Source of the DNA: WHSW01 sp963777775 | Lineage (GTDB): Bacteria; Actinomycetota; Thermoleophilia; Solirubrobacterales; 70-9 | Direction: 5' to 3' | NCBI GenBank assembly: GCA_963777775.1 | Contig: CAVZRL010000009.1 | Coordinates: forward strand, 868,001 to 932,000 | Length of the DNA stretch: 64,000 nt | Shown: in pieces, positions 33,347-40,694 of the stretch | How positions within the stretch are numbered: position 1 is the first letter of the stretch | How the letters are laid out: the number at the start of each line of letters is the position of its first letter | Program-made: the position numbers and the translations under genes | The notes under the pieces: model-generated | Databases searched by the model: none | The model's input: the letters and a program-made list of their open reading frames with translations, nothing else | What the model was told of the DNA's origin: nothing

Positions 33347-33901
33347 CTATCCGTCCGGCCGCTCCGGGTAGACGTCGTCGATCGTCGCCAGCGCCTCGAA
33401 GGGCGCCTCGATCGCCGCCGAGATCGCCTCGGCGCCGCCCGCGAGCCGGTCGACGACACATAGCCCGCCGACGATCTCCAGGCCTTCCTCGCGCATGCGC
33501 TCGATCGCCTGCACCGTCGAGCGGCCGGTCGTCACCGTGTCCTCGACCACCAGGCACCGGGTCCCGGGCTCGACCGGTCCCTCGACCCAGCGCTGCAGGC
33601 CATGCTGCTTGCGCTCCTTGCGGACGAAGAAGCCGACCAGGTCCTCGCCCTCGGGGACCGCGATCGCCGCGCAGGCGAGCGGGATCGCGGCCATCACCGG
33701 GCCTCCCACCGCCTCGGCCTCGAGCCGGCTCGCGGCGCCCGCGATCAACTCACCGGCGGCGCGAAACCCGGCCGGGCGCAGCAGCGCCCGGCGCGCGTCG
33801 ACGTAATAGGAGGCCCGCTGGCCGCTCGACAGGGTCACTTCGCCGATCACGAGGGCGTGCGCTCGCAGCTCGGAGAGCAGTTTGTCGCGTGATTCGCTCA
33901 G
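33347..33901 (-). CDS. pyrE: Orotate phosphoribosyltransferase (apparent CTG start)
   Basis: This enzyme converts orotate and PRPP to OMP in pyrimidine synthesis. ALVIGEVTLSSGQRASYYVD, the RKERKQHGL loop lysines and the PRPP motif VVEDTVTTGRST are visible. The first in-frame GTG (33850) falls inside the conserved N-terminal motif, after the expected helix. The frame is open upstream and encodes SESRDKLLSELRAHAL, the normal N-terminal helix, back to a CTG at 33901, just after the stop of the L,D-transpeptidase gene; no ATG, GTG or TTG is available there. With CTG the protein has about 184 residues, the usual size. Confidence 0.88.
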   Translation of the reverse strand: MSESRDKLLSELRAHALVIGEVTLSSGQRASYYVDARRALLRPAGFRAAGELIAGAASRLEAEAVGGPVMAAIPLACAAIAVPEGEDLVGFFVRKERKQHGLQRWVEGPVEPGTRCLVVEDTVTTGRSTVQAIERMREEGLEIVGGLCVVDRLAGGAEAISAAIEAPFEALATIDDVYPERPDG

Positions 33902-33925
33902 GAGCCCGCGCCCAGCAGTGCGCGC

Positions 33926-34903
33926 CTAGCGGTACACGAACATCTTGTCCCCGAGATTGATCCAGTCATAGATGAACCTGGAGTCGGGGATCGGATTGCG
34001 GATGCAGCCGTGGCTTGCCGGGTACGGCGGGACCGAGTGATAGCCGTGGGTGGCCTCGCCGCGGTTGTAGTAGACCGAGTAGTACATCCCGACCGAGTTG
34101 AACCCGGGGTCCTTGCGGTAGAAGGTGAAGCCGCCGACGTCGGACGGGGTCGCCGCGGCGCCGGTCGCGACGTGAAAGACGTACTTCGGCTCGCCACCGT
34201 CGGCCAGTGCCATCACCTGCTTGGAGATGTCGACCTCGACGTGGTGCCCGGCGCCCGGGTGAGCGAGCTTGAAGGCGCCCTTGCCGGCGGCGAGCCGGGC
34301 GAAGATCTCCGGCGTCGCCTGGAAGTTGCGGGCCATTCCGTTGACCTTGCGGAAGGCCAACACGGCGCGCTCGGTGTGCGACCCGTAGCGGCCCTGGTCG
34401 GTATTGAAGTAGTGCTGCTTGCGGAGCAGGTCGTTGAACAGCTCGACCGCCGGGCCCGAGTCGCCCGGATCGAGGTCGATGAACTTGAGCTTGAACGCCT
34501 TCGACTTCGCGCTTGCGCCCGCCTGCGCCGAGGTCGGGCCCTTCCTGACCCTGACCCGGTACTTGCCGGGTTCGACCAGCGGCTTCGAGCGCAGATGAAA
34601 GCGCCCGAAGTTCTTGCCCTTAACCCGGCGCACGTACGGAGTCTTCTTGAGCAGCGTGTCGCCGCGGTTGCCGAGCCGGATCTCGACCTGCTGTCCGCCG
34701 ACGAACGGACGCACCGTGCCGATCGCCTCGATCCGCTCGCCGATCTTCGCCTTGCCGCCGGAGAGGCCCTTGAGCTTGATCTCGATCTGGGCCGGGGCCG
34801 GCTGGCCGCCTCCGCCGCCCTGGCCACCGGCCGCGTGCGCGGCGAGCGGCGCTCCCAGCGCCGCCACGACCGCCGCCACCACGGCTGCGCGGAGAAGGCT
34901 CAT
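33926..34903 (-). CDS. L,D-transpeptidase (YkuD) with peptidoglycan-binding domain
   Basis: A 325-residue exported protein has a signal peptide (1-24), a Gly-rich linker and an Ig-like region. A peptidoglycan-binding helix bundle follows (DPGDSGPAVELFNDLL, around 145-200), and the YkuD catalytic domain ends in GYHSVPPYPASHGCIRNP with nucleophile Cys300. It forms 3-3 cross-links or anchors proteins to peptidoglycan in the wall. Its TAG stop lies 24 bases before the apparent pyrE start on the same strand. Confidence 0.93.
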   Translation of the reverse strand: MSLLRAAVVAAVVAALGAPLAAHAAGGQGGGGGQPAPAQIEIKLKGLSGGKAKIGERIEAIGTVRPFVGGQQVEIRLGNRGDTLLKKTPYVRRVKGKNFGRFHLRSKPLVEPGKYRVRVRKGPTSAQAGASAKSKAFKLKFIDLDPGDSGPAVELFNDLLRKQHYFNTDQGRYGSHTERAVLAFRKVNGMARNFQATPEIFARLAAGKGAFKLAHPGAGHHVEVDISKQVMALADGGEPKYVFHVATGAAATPSDVGGFTFYRKDPGFNSVGMYYSVYYNRGEATHGYHSVPPYPASHGCIRNPIPDSRFIYDWINLGDKMFVYR

Positions 34904-34934
34904 GGCGCGGGATTGTGGCAGACGCCGTGGTCGC

Positions 34935-35702
34935 TCAACCGGTCAGGATCGCGAACGCGATCGCATTGTTCACCACGTGCAGCGCGACCGGTGGCCACAG
35001 CGATCCGGTCCGCTCATACAGCCAACAGAGCCAGAGCCCAAAGATCGAGAGCTGCAGCACTACTCCCCACGATTCGGGGCCCGTGTAGTGGAACAGGCCC
35101 CAGATCAGCGATGGGATCAGCGCCGCGAGCACGAACGGCAGCGCCCGGCGCATGCCGGTGAACATGAAGCCGCGGAAGAAGACCTCCTCGGTGAACGGGG
35201 CGACGCCGATGATCAGTACCCCCGCGACGATCGCCCCGAGCGTCCCCTCGTCGACCCCGAGCTCCCGCGTGACGTCCTCCTGCTCGGGCTGGATCAGGGC
35301 GGCGATCACGATCGCACAGCCGAGATAGCCCAGGTAGGCGAGCACCGTGTGGCGGATGAACCTGCCGGTCGGGCGGCGCAGGCCGAGCGCGGCCGAAGCC
35401 TCGGCGCGTCGCCCGCCCAGGCCCGCGGCGACGAACGCCACCCCGACCAGGGTCGCCGCCAGGGTCGCCTGCAGGGCCAGTCGCGAGGCGAGCGAGTCGA
35501 GGTCGGGATCGAAGACCGCGGCGATCACGCCGACCTCGACGAACAGGAGCACCAGCATCACCGCGAGTGCAGCCAGGGCGCGGCCTGGCCCCCAGCTCGG
35601 GCTTGGGCCGGCCGGACCGCCCGGAACCTGCTCCGGCTCGTCGTCGGGCAGCGTCGCGGGGGGCGGCGGCTGACTGCTCGGGACCTCGACTCCGTCGCTC
35701 AC
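34935..35702 (-). CDS. CPBP-family intramembrane metalloprotease
   Basis: This 255-residue membrane protein has a Pro-rich cytosolic leader (1-40) and about seven helices. The Abi/CPBP motifs are FTEEVFFRGFMF (Glu172, Glu173, Arg177), His205 in WGLFHYTG and LHVVNN (His242, Asn246), so all presumed metal residues are present. CPBP proteases are related to prenyl-protein endopeptidases and bacteriocin-immunity proteins. The start is GTG, ten bases after the HAD hydrolase stop, suggesting co-transcription. Confidence 0.9.
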   Translation of the reverse strand: MSDGVEVPSSQPPPPATLPDDEPEQVPGGPAGPSPSWGPGRALAALAVMLVLLFVEVGVIAAVFDPDLDSLASRLALQATLAATLVGVAFVAAGLGGRRAEASAALGLRRPTGRFIRHTVLAYLGYLGCAIVIAALIQPEQEDVTRELGVDEGTLGAIVAGVLIIGVAPFTEEVFFRGFMFTGMRRALPFVLAALIPSLIWGLFHYTGPESWGVVLQLSIFGLWLCWLYERTGSLWPPVALHVVNNAIAFAILTG

Positions 35703-35712
35703 GAGCGGATGA

Positions 35713-36345
35713 TCACCGATCGAGCCGGTCGGCGACCTCGGCCAGCGATCGGATGTCGGCGCCGCCGTCCCGGTCGATCAGCAGGCAGCGGATCCCGGCG
35801 GCCCCGGCCCCGGCCGCGTCCTCTGCCGCGCTGTCGCCGATGTGGAGTGCTTGCTCGGGCGCGCAGCGGCAGAGCTCGAGCGCACGCTCGAAGATCGCGG
35901 GATCGGGCTTCCGCGAGCCCGAGCCGGCTGAGGTGACGACGGCGTCGAAGGCGGCGCCGAGTCCGCAGCGCTCGAGCACCTGCGGCAACGAGACGTCCCA
36001 GTTCGAGACGCAAGCCAGGCCGAGTCCGCGGGCCCGCAGCGCGGCGAGCGCCGGTGGCGCGTCGGGGTAGGCGCGGAACCGGATCGAGGACATCATCTGC
36101 TCGACCGAGACCTCTCGGCCGAGCTCGGCAGAGAGCAGGGCGGCGCAGCGCTCGCGCAGCTCCGCGAGCGCCTGCTCGTCGGTCCCCTCGTGGGCATGGT
36201 CGCGGTAGTAGGCCATCTCGGCCCGGACCGCGGCGACGACCCGTTCGTCGGCCGCGATGCCCAGGGCAGCGGCGAGCTGTGGCCACGGCGGCTCGAGCTC
36301 GACCACGGTGCCGAGCGCGTCCATGAACACCGCTTCGGTCGCCAT
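35713..36345 (-). CDS. HAD-superfamily hydrolase
   Basis: A 210-residue HAD phosphatase has motif I VFMDALGTVVELE, motif II VSNWDVSLPQ, motif III Lys in GSRKPDPAIFERAL and motif IV HIGDSAAEDAAGA. In motif I the usual DxDGT reads DALGT; this variant keeps the nucleophile Asp but loses the general-acid Asp, as in some haloacid-dehalogenase-like members. The cap is C1-type helical. The substrate is unknown. It diverges from the mscS gene with a 30-base gap. Confidence 0.87.
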   Translation of the reverse strand: MATEAVFMDALGTVVELEPPWPQLAAALGIAADERVVAAVRAEMAYYRDHAHEGTDEQALAELRERCAALLSAELGREVSVEQMMSSIRFRAYPDAPPALAALRARGLGLACVSNWDVSLPQVLERCGLGAAFDAVVTSAGSGSRKPDPAIFERALELCRCAPEQALHIGDSAAEDAAGAGAAGIRCLLIDRDGGADIRSLAEVADRLDR

Positions 36346-36375
36346 CGGGCGGCGAAGATTGGCAGGATCGTGCCG

Positions 36376-37176
36376 ATGGAAGAAGGCTTCTGGGACCAGG
36401 ACTGGGTCGTCGCCGCGATCACCTTCGTGATCACCTTCGTGATCGCGTTCGTCGTCGACCGGCTGGTGATCGGTCGGGCGACCCGGGTCGCGGCGCGGGT
36501 CGGGGACGCGACCACGGTCTCGGTCTCGCGCAGCGCGCAGACCCGCCTGCGCCTGATCCGCAGGCTCGTCTTCGTGACGATCATCGTGATCGGCGCCCTG
36601 CTGGCGCTGAGCGAGTTCTCGAAGTTCGACAGGCTGGCGAACGCGGTCCTCGCCTCGAGCGCCGTGCTCGGGATCGTGCTCGGCTTCGCGGCCCAGAAGG
36701 TGCTCGCCAACCCGCTGGCCGGGATCCTGCTGGCGATCACGCAGCCGATCCGGATCGGAGACCTGGTCACGGTCGGCGACGAGACCGGCCGGGTCGAGGA
36801 CCTGACGCTCTCGCACACTTTCGTCGACACCGGCGACGGTCGGCAGGTGATCGTCCCGAACGAGACCGTCGTCACCAGCGTCGTCGTCAACCGCTCGACC
36901 GGTGACCTGACGGCGCCCGCGGTGGTCTCGCTCTGGGTCCCGGCAGGGGCGGACCTGGGCCGCGCCCGGCAGGCGCTCGCGCCGCTCGAGCCCTCGCAGA
37001 TCGAGGTCGCGGAGATCACCGCGGACGGAGTTCGGATCGAGGTCTACGGGCCGCGGCGTCCGGCGGGCACCCGGGCGGGCGGCGAGGAGGCCGCGCTGCG
37101 CGAGCGCGCGCACCGAGCACTGCGCGAGGCGGGCATCTACGAGGACGCGGCCGGCAGGCACGGCCCTGAGCCGTGA
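36376..37176 (+). CDS. Small-conductance mechanosensitive channel (MscS family)
   Basis: This 266-residue protein has three membrane helices, the pore helix rich in Gly and Ala (AVLASSAVLGIVLGFAAQK), and the beta domain start PIRIGDLVTVGDETGRVEDL. VIVPNETVVTS follows. It should open under membrane tension and release osmolytes on hypo-osmotic shock. The ATG at 36376 follows the family pattern; a GTG two codons earlier cannot be excluded. The trehalose genes downstream (44626-47338) belong to the same osmotic theme, but are not linked by operon structure. Confidence 0.92.
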   Translation: MEEGFWDQDWVVAAITFVITFVIAFVVDRLVIGRATRVAARVGDATTVSVSRSAQTRLRLIRRLVFVTIIVIGALLALSEFSKFDRLANAVLASSAVLGIVLGFAAQKVLANPLAGILLAITQPIRIGDLVTVGDETGRVEDLTLSHTFVDTGDGRQVIVPNETVVTSVVVNRSTGDLTAPAVVSLWVPAGADLGRARQALAPLEPSQIEVAEITADGVRIEVYGPRRPAGTRAGGEEAALRERAHRALREAGIYEDAAGRHGPEP

Positions 37177-37229
37177 TCCGCCCCATTGCACCGGGTTGTG
37201 CGCCCGGCCACGCGTCAGAGCCGCCCCGG

Positions 37230-37235
37230 TACCCT
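37230..37235 (+). promoter_or_regulatory. -10 box of the penicillin-binding protein gene
   Basis: TACCCT lies ten bases before ATG 37246, giving a nearly leaderless transcript. No ribosome site precedes the ATG. Confidence 0.4.
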
Positions 37236-37245
37236 CTCTGACCCG

Positions 37246-39429
37246 ATGACTCAACGGGCACGCAGACGCCACCGGCAGGCGCGGGGCTCGGTCGGCAGGA
37301 AGGTTCTGCTCGCGTTCGGGCTGCTCTTCGCGCTGGTCGCAGGCGCCGCCGGCGGGGCCGCGATCTGGGCCTACGACGTCGCCAACTCGGCGCCCTCGAT
37401 CGACGCCCTGAAGCCAATCGTCGCCGGCTCCAGCTCGGAGGTGTTCGCCGCCGACGGCTCGAGCCTTGGCTTCGTCCAGGCCGACATCAGCCGCGAGGAG
37501 GTCGAGATTGACGAGATCCCCGAGCGGCTGCGAAACGCGACGATCGCGATCGAGGACGAGAACTTCTACGAGCACGACGGGGTCGACTACGGCGCGATCG
37601 CTCGCGCCGCGGTCGAGAACCTCGAGGCGGGCGAGGTCCGCCAGGGCGCCTCGACGATCACCCAGCAGCTGGTCCGCAACCTCTACATCGAGGACCCCGA
37701 GGACACGATCGAGCGCAAGCTGATCGAGGCCGAGATGGCGCAGGAGTACGAGGACCGCTTCTCCAAGGACCAGATCCTCGAGCAGTACCTGAACACGGCC
37801 TCCTACGGGACCAACGCCGGCCGCACGGCGGTCGGGGTCGAGGCCGCCTCGCAGGTGTTCTTCAACAAGCACGTCTCCGACCTCAATCTGAACGAGGCGG
37901 CGCTGCTCGCCGGCCTGCCCCAGGCGCCGACCGACTACAACCCGTTCCTCAACCCCGAAGGCGCCAAGCTGCGCCGCGCCGACGTGCTCAAGGCGATGTA
38001 CGAGCAGGGCTACATCAGCCGGGATAAGTACGAGAAGTCGCTCGGCGCCGGGCTCGGGCTCGAGCGCGGCTACCGTTACGAGACGCGCCAGCAGCAGTAC
38101 TTCTTCGACTTCGTCCAGCAGGAGCTGATCGATCGCTACGGGGTCGTGACCGCCCGTGAGGGCGGGCTGCGCGTCTACACGACGCTCGAGCCGCGACTCC
38201 AGGCGGCCGCGCAACAGGCGATCGTCGACCAGAACACCACCCTCGGCGCGGCAGCGGCGCTGGTCTCGACCGACGCCGAGACCGGCGAGATCCTCGCGAT
38301 GGCGTCCTCGGAGGTCTACGAGTCGAGCGAGTTCAACCTCGCCGCCCAGGGCCTGCGCCAGCCCGGGTCGGCGTTCAAGCCGTTCGTGCTCACGACCGCG
38401 GTCGACCAGGGCATGGACCCCGACTCGACCTACTACCCGGCGCCGGGGTCGATCTCGCTCGACGTGGGCTACGGCGAGGTCTGGTCGGTGACCGGGGGCG
38501 GCAGCGGCACGATGAGCCTGCGCCAGGCGACCGCGAACTCGGTCAACACCGTGTTCGCACAGCTCGGGCTCGACGTCGGACCCGAGAACTTCACCGCGAT
38601 GGCTCACCGGATGGGAATCACCACCGATCTCGGCGGCTACCCGGCCGAGGCGCTGGGCGGGCTCACCCAGGGCGTCTCGACGCTCGAGATGTCGAACGCC
38701 TACGCGACGATCGCGGACGGCGGCGTGCATCACGATCCGAGCGCGATCCGCAAGGTCGAGTTCCCCGACGGCGAGGTCGACGAGCCCGAGGACGTGGAGG
38801 GCACGCGGGTGGTCAGCGACGGGGTCGCGTACACGGTCGCCGACGTGATGAAGGGGACGCTCGAGTACGGGACCGCAGCCGGGCTCGGGATCGGCTGCCC
38901 CGCGTCGGGCAAGACCGGAACGACCGAGGCGCAGTCCGACGCCTGGTTCGTCGGCTACACGCCGCACGTCTCGACTGCGGTCTGGGTCGGCAACCCCGAT
39001 GCGCGGGTCCCCCTTCCGGGCTACGGCGCCGACCTCGCGGCGCCGATCTGGCAGCAGTACATGGAGACGGCGGCGAGCTCGCCGTGCGACGACTTCCCGG
39101 CGCCGGAGAACCCAGCCGACCTCTCGGGCTACTCGAGCGGCAACGCCGTCTCCTCCGACTACGACTCAGGCGACGACTCGACGTACCCGACGACCCCCGA
39201 CGACCCGACGACCGACGACCCGACCGACGACACGGACACCGGGACCGACGACGGCACCTACGACCCCGACGTCTACGCGCCGGGCGCCGGCCAGGAGCCG
39301 CTCCCGGCACCGGACTCGCCGCAGGCCGGCGGCGCGGGCGGTGGGGGCGCGGGCGGCGGCCCACCCGCCGGAGGCGGAAGCCCCGGTGGTGGCACCGCCG
39401 GCCCGACCAGCGGCGGCACCGGGGCCTGA
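37246..39429 (+). CDS. Bifunctional penicillin-binding protein (PBP1A-like, GT51 plus transpeptidase)
   Basis: A 727-residue class A PBP has one N-terminal membrane helix (about 19-42). The GT51 glycosyltransferase domain has AIEDENFYEHDGVDYGAI (catalytic Glu near 103-105), GASTITQQLVRNLY and RKLIEAEMA. The transpeptidase domain has SxxK at 375-378, SVN at 432-434 and KTGT at 556-559. It polymerises and cross-links peptidoglycan outside the membrane. The last 100 residues are low-complexity: an Asp/Thr/Tyr run followed by a Gly/Pro tail, likely a disordered wall-spanning end. The ATG at 37246 gives the expected short basic leader. Confidence 0.95.
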   Translation: MTQRARRRHRQARGSVGRKVLLAFGLLFALVAGAAGGAAIWAYDVANSAPSIDALKPIVAGSSSEVFAADGSSLGFVQADISREEVEIDEIPERLRNATIAIEDENFYEHDGVDYGAIARAAVENLEAGEVRQGASTITQQLVRNLYIEDPEDTIERKLIEAEMAQEYEDRFSKDQILEQYLNTASYGTNAGRTAVGVEAASQVFFNKHVSDLNLNEAALLAGLPQAPTDYNPFLNPEGAKLRRADVLKAMYEQGYISRDKYEKSLGAGLGLERGYRYETRQQQYFFDFVQQELIDRYGVVTAREGGLRVYTTLEPRLQAAAQQAIVDQNTTLGAAAALVSTDAETGEILAMASSEVYESSEFNLAAQGLRQPGSAFKPFVLTTAVDQGMDPDSTYYPAPGSISLDVGYGEVWSVTGGGSGTMSLRQATANSVNTVFAQLGLDVGPENFTAMAHRMGITTDLGGYPAEALGGLTQGVSTLEMSNAYATIADGGVHHDPSAIRKVEFPDGEVDEPEDVEGTRVVSDGVAYTVADVMKGTLEYGTAAGLGIGCPASGKTGTTEAQSDAWFVGYTPHVSTAVWVGNPDARVPLPGYGADLAAPIWQQYMETAASSPCDDFPAPENPADLSGYSSGNAVSSDYDSGDDSTYPTTPDDPTTDDPTDDTDTGTDDGTYDPDVYAPGAGQEPLPAPDSPQAGGAGGGGAGGGPPAGGGSPGGGTAGPTSGGTGA

Positions 39430-39454
39430 GCGCCGGCCGATCGGCCACGAGCCG

Positions 39455-40489
39455 GTGAGCGCGAGCCGCGGGGAGTTCGAGCTGATCGCCGCGCTTCGCG
39501 AGCGGATCGAGCGCGCCGGAGCGCCGGCGCGGGTCCCCGGCCTGGTACTCGGAAGCGGTGACGATGCGGCGATCAGCGCCCGCGGTGGCGCCGTCGCGAC
39601 CAGCGTCGACGCCCTGGTCGAGGGCGTCCACTTCCGCATCCCACCGTTCGACCCCCGAAACGTCGGGCACAAGGCGCTCGCCGTCGCCCTCTCCGACCTC
39701 GCGGCGATGGGCGCGCGAGCGGCGGAGGCCTACGTCCAGCTCGGGGTGCCAGATCCGGCTGACGAGCCGACGCTGCTCGCGCTCGCCGACGGGCTCGGCG
39801 CCGTGGCGGCCGCGCACCGGGTCGCGATCGCGGGCGGGGACGTCACGCGGTCTCCCGCGCTGCTGCTTGCGGTCACCGCCGTCGGCTGCGCGGAGCGCGC
39901 CGAAGACCTGGTCCGGCGCGCCGGCGCCCGCCCGGGCGACCTGGTTGCGGTCACCGGCGAGCTCGGTGGCGCGGCGGCCGGCCTGGCGCTGCTCGACGAT
40001 CCCCGCCTCGAGGCCGGGATCTCGGAGTCCGTCGCGAGCGCGCTGCGGTTGCGCCAGCTCGAGCCCGAGCCCCGCCTCGACGCCGGCGTCGTCCTTGCCG
40101 GCGTCGGGGCGAGCGCGATGATCGACCTCAGCGACGGGATCGGGAGCGATGCGGGGCACATCGCCGCGGCGAGTGGCGTCGGCGTCTCGATCGACGCGAC
40201 GCGGCTGCCGGTCCAGAACGGGGTCGCCGAGGTCGCGGCGGCGCTGGCCCGCGACCCGCTCGACCTGGTCGCGGCCGGCGGCGAGGACTACGAGCTTCTT
40301 GTCGCCATCGCGCCGCAGCTGCTCGAGCCTGCGACCGCGGCGCTCGACGGCGCCGGCCTGCCGTTGACCGTGGTCGGCACGGTCGCCGAAGGCGCGGGGG
40401 TCCGGCTCAGTGGGCCGGGCGGCGAAGCGCTGCGGCCGGCGGGGTTCGATCAGCTGCGCTCGCCGCGAGCGCCAGATGGCCCTGCTTGA
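39455..40489 (+). CDS. thiL: Thiamine-monophosphate kinase
   Basis: This 344-residue enzyme phosphorylates thiamine monophosphate to the diphosphate. It starts GEFELIAALRERI and has the metal/ATP motifs GSGDDAAI, VDALVEGVHFRIP, HKALAVALSDLAAMGA, IAGGDVTRS and MIDLSDGIGSDAGHIA. AAGGEDYELLVAI lies near the C-terminus. It is 40 residues longer at the end than needed for the last motif. The start is GTG 39455. Its final 83 bases overlap the convergent FlgM-like gene. Confidence 0.94.
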   Translation: MSASRGEFELIAALRERIERAGAPARVPGLVLGSGDDAAISARGGAVATSVDALVEGVHFRIPPFDPRNVGHKALAVALSDLAAMGARAAEAYVQLGVPDPADEPTLLALADGLGAVAAAHRVAIAGGDVTRSPALLLAVTAVGCAERAEDLVRRAGARPGDLVAVTGELGGAAAGLALLDDPRLEAGISESVASALRLRQLEPEPRLDAGVVLAGVGASAMIDLSDGIGSDAGHIAAASGVGVSIDATRLPVQNGVAEVAAALARDPLDLVAAGGEDYELLVAIAPQLLEPATAALDGAGLPLTVVGTVAEGAGVRLSGPGGEALRPAGFDQLRSPRAPDGPA

Positions 40490-40691
40490 CGAGCTGGAGC
40501 TTGCTCAAGATCGCCTCCGCCACCGCTCCCGCGTCGACCGCGTACTGGTTGAGTGCGATGTCCTGTTTCAAGCCGTTCAACCTCTCGCCCCCTGGATCGG
40601 TCGCCGCCGGTTCCGGCGCGATCGCACTTGCGTCCATCTCGACGCTCGTCCGAGGTTCCGGGTGCTCGCCCCCTGGCGCTTCTGAGGGCAA
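40407..40691 (-). CDS. FlgM-like anti-sigma factor candidate
   Basis: A 94-residue protein has an Asp/Glu/Pro-rich N-terminus and the segment RLNGLKQDIALNQYAVDAG followed by AVAEAILSKL. That segment matches the C-terminal sigma-28-binding helix pattern of FlgM (LK..I....Y.VDA..VA..IL). The start is TTG 40691, separated by one codon from the stop of the membrane gene upstream, so it is probably co-translated; an ATG at residue 19 is the alternative. The last 83 bases overlap the end of thiL on the other strand. No flagellar gene is in the window, so the assignment is tentative. Confidence 0.55.
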   Translation of the reverse strand: MPSEAPGGEHPEPRTSVEMDASAIAPEPAATDPGGERLNGLKQDIALNQYAVDAGAVAEAILSKLQLVKQGHLALAASAADRTPPAAALRRPAH

Positions 40692-40694
40692 CCC

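Noticed and set aside
36346..38967. Very long minus-strand open frame continuing upstream of the HAD hydrolase
   Set aside because: It is antisense to mscS and the penicillin-binding protein gene, which have full motif sets; high GC makes such frames common. Only the part up to ATG 36345 is coding.
39130..39290. Asp/Thr/Pro repeat DNA in the PBP tail, considered as a separate repeat element
   Set aside because: The repeats are irregular and remain in codon phase, so they are a low-complexity protein tail rather than a DNA element.
39435..39446. GGCCGATCGGCC palindrome between the PBP gene and thiL
   Set aside because: A 12-base palindrome of this composition is expected by chance at this GC content, and no T-run or flanking site supports a terminator or operator.
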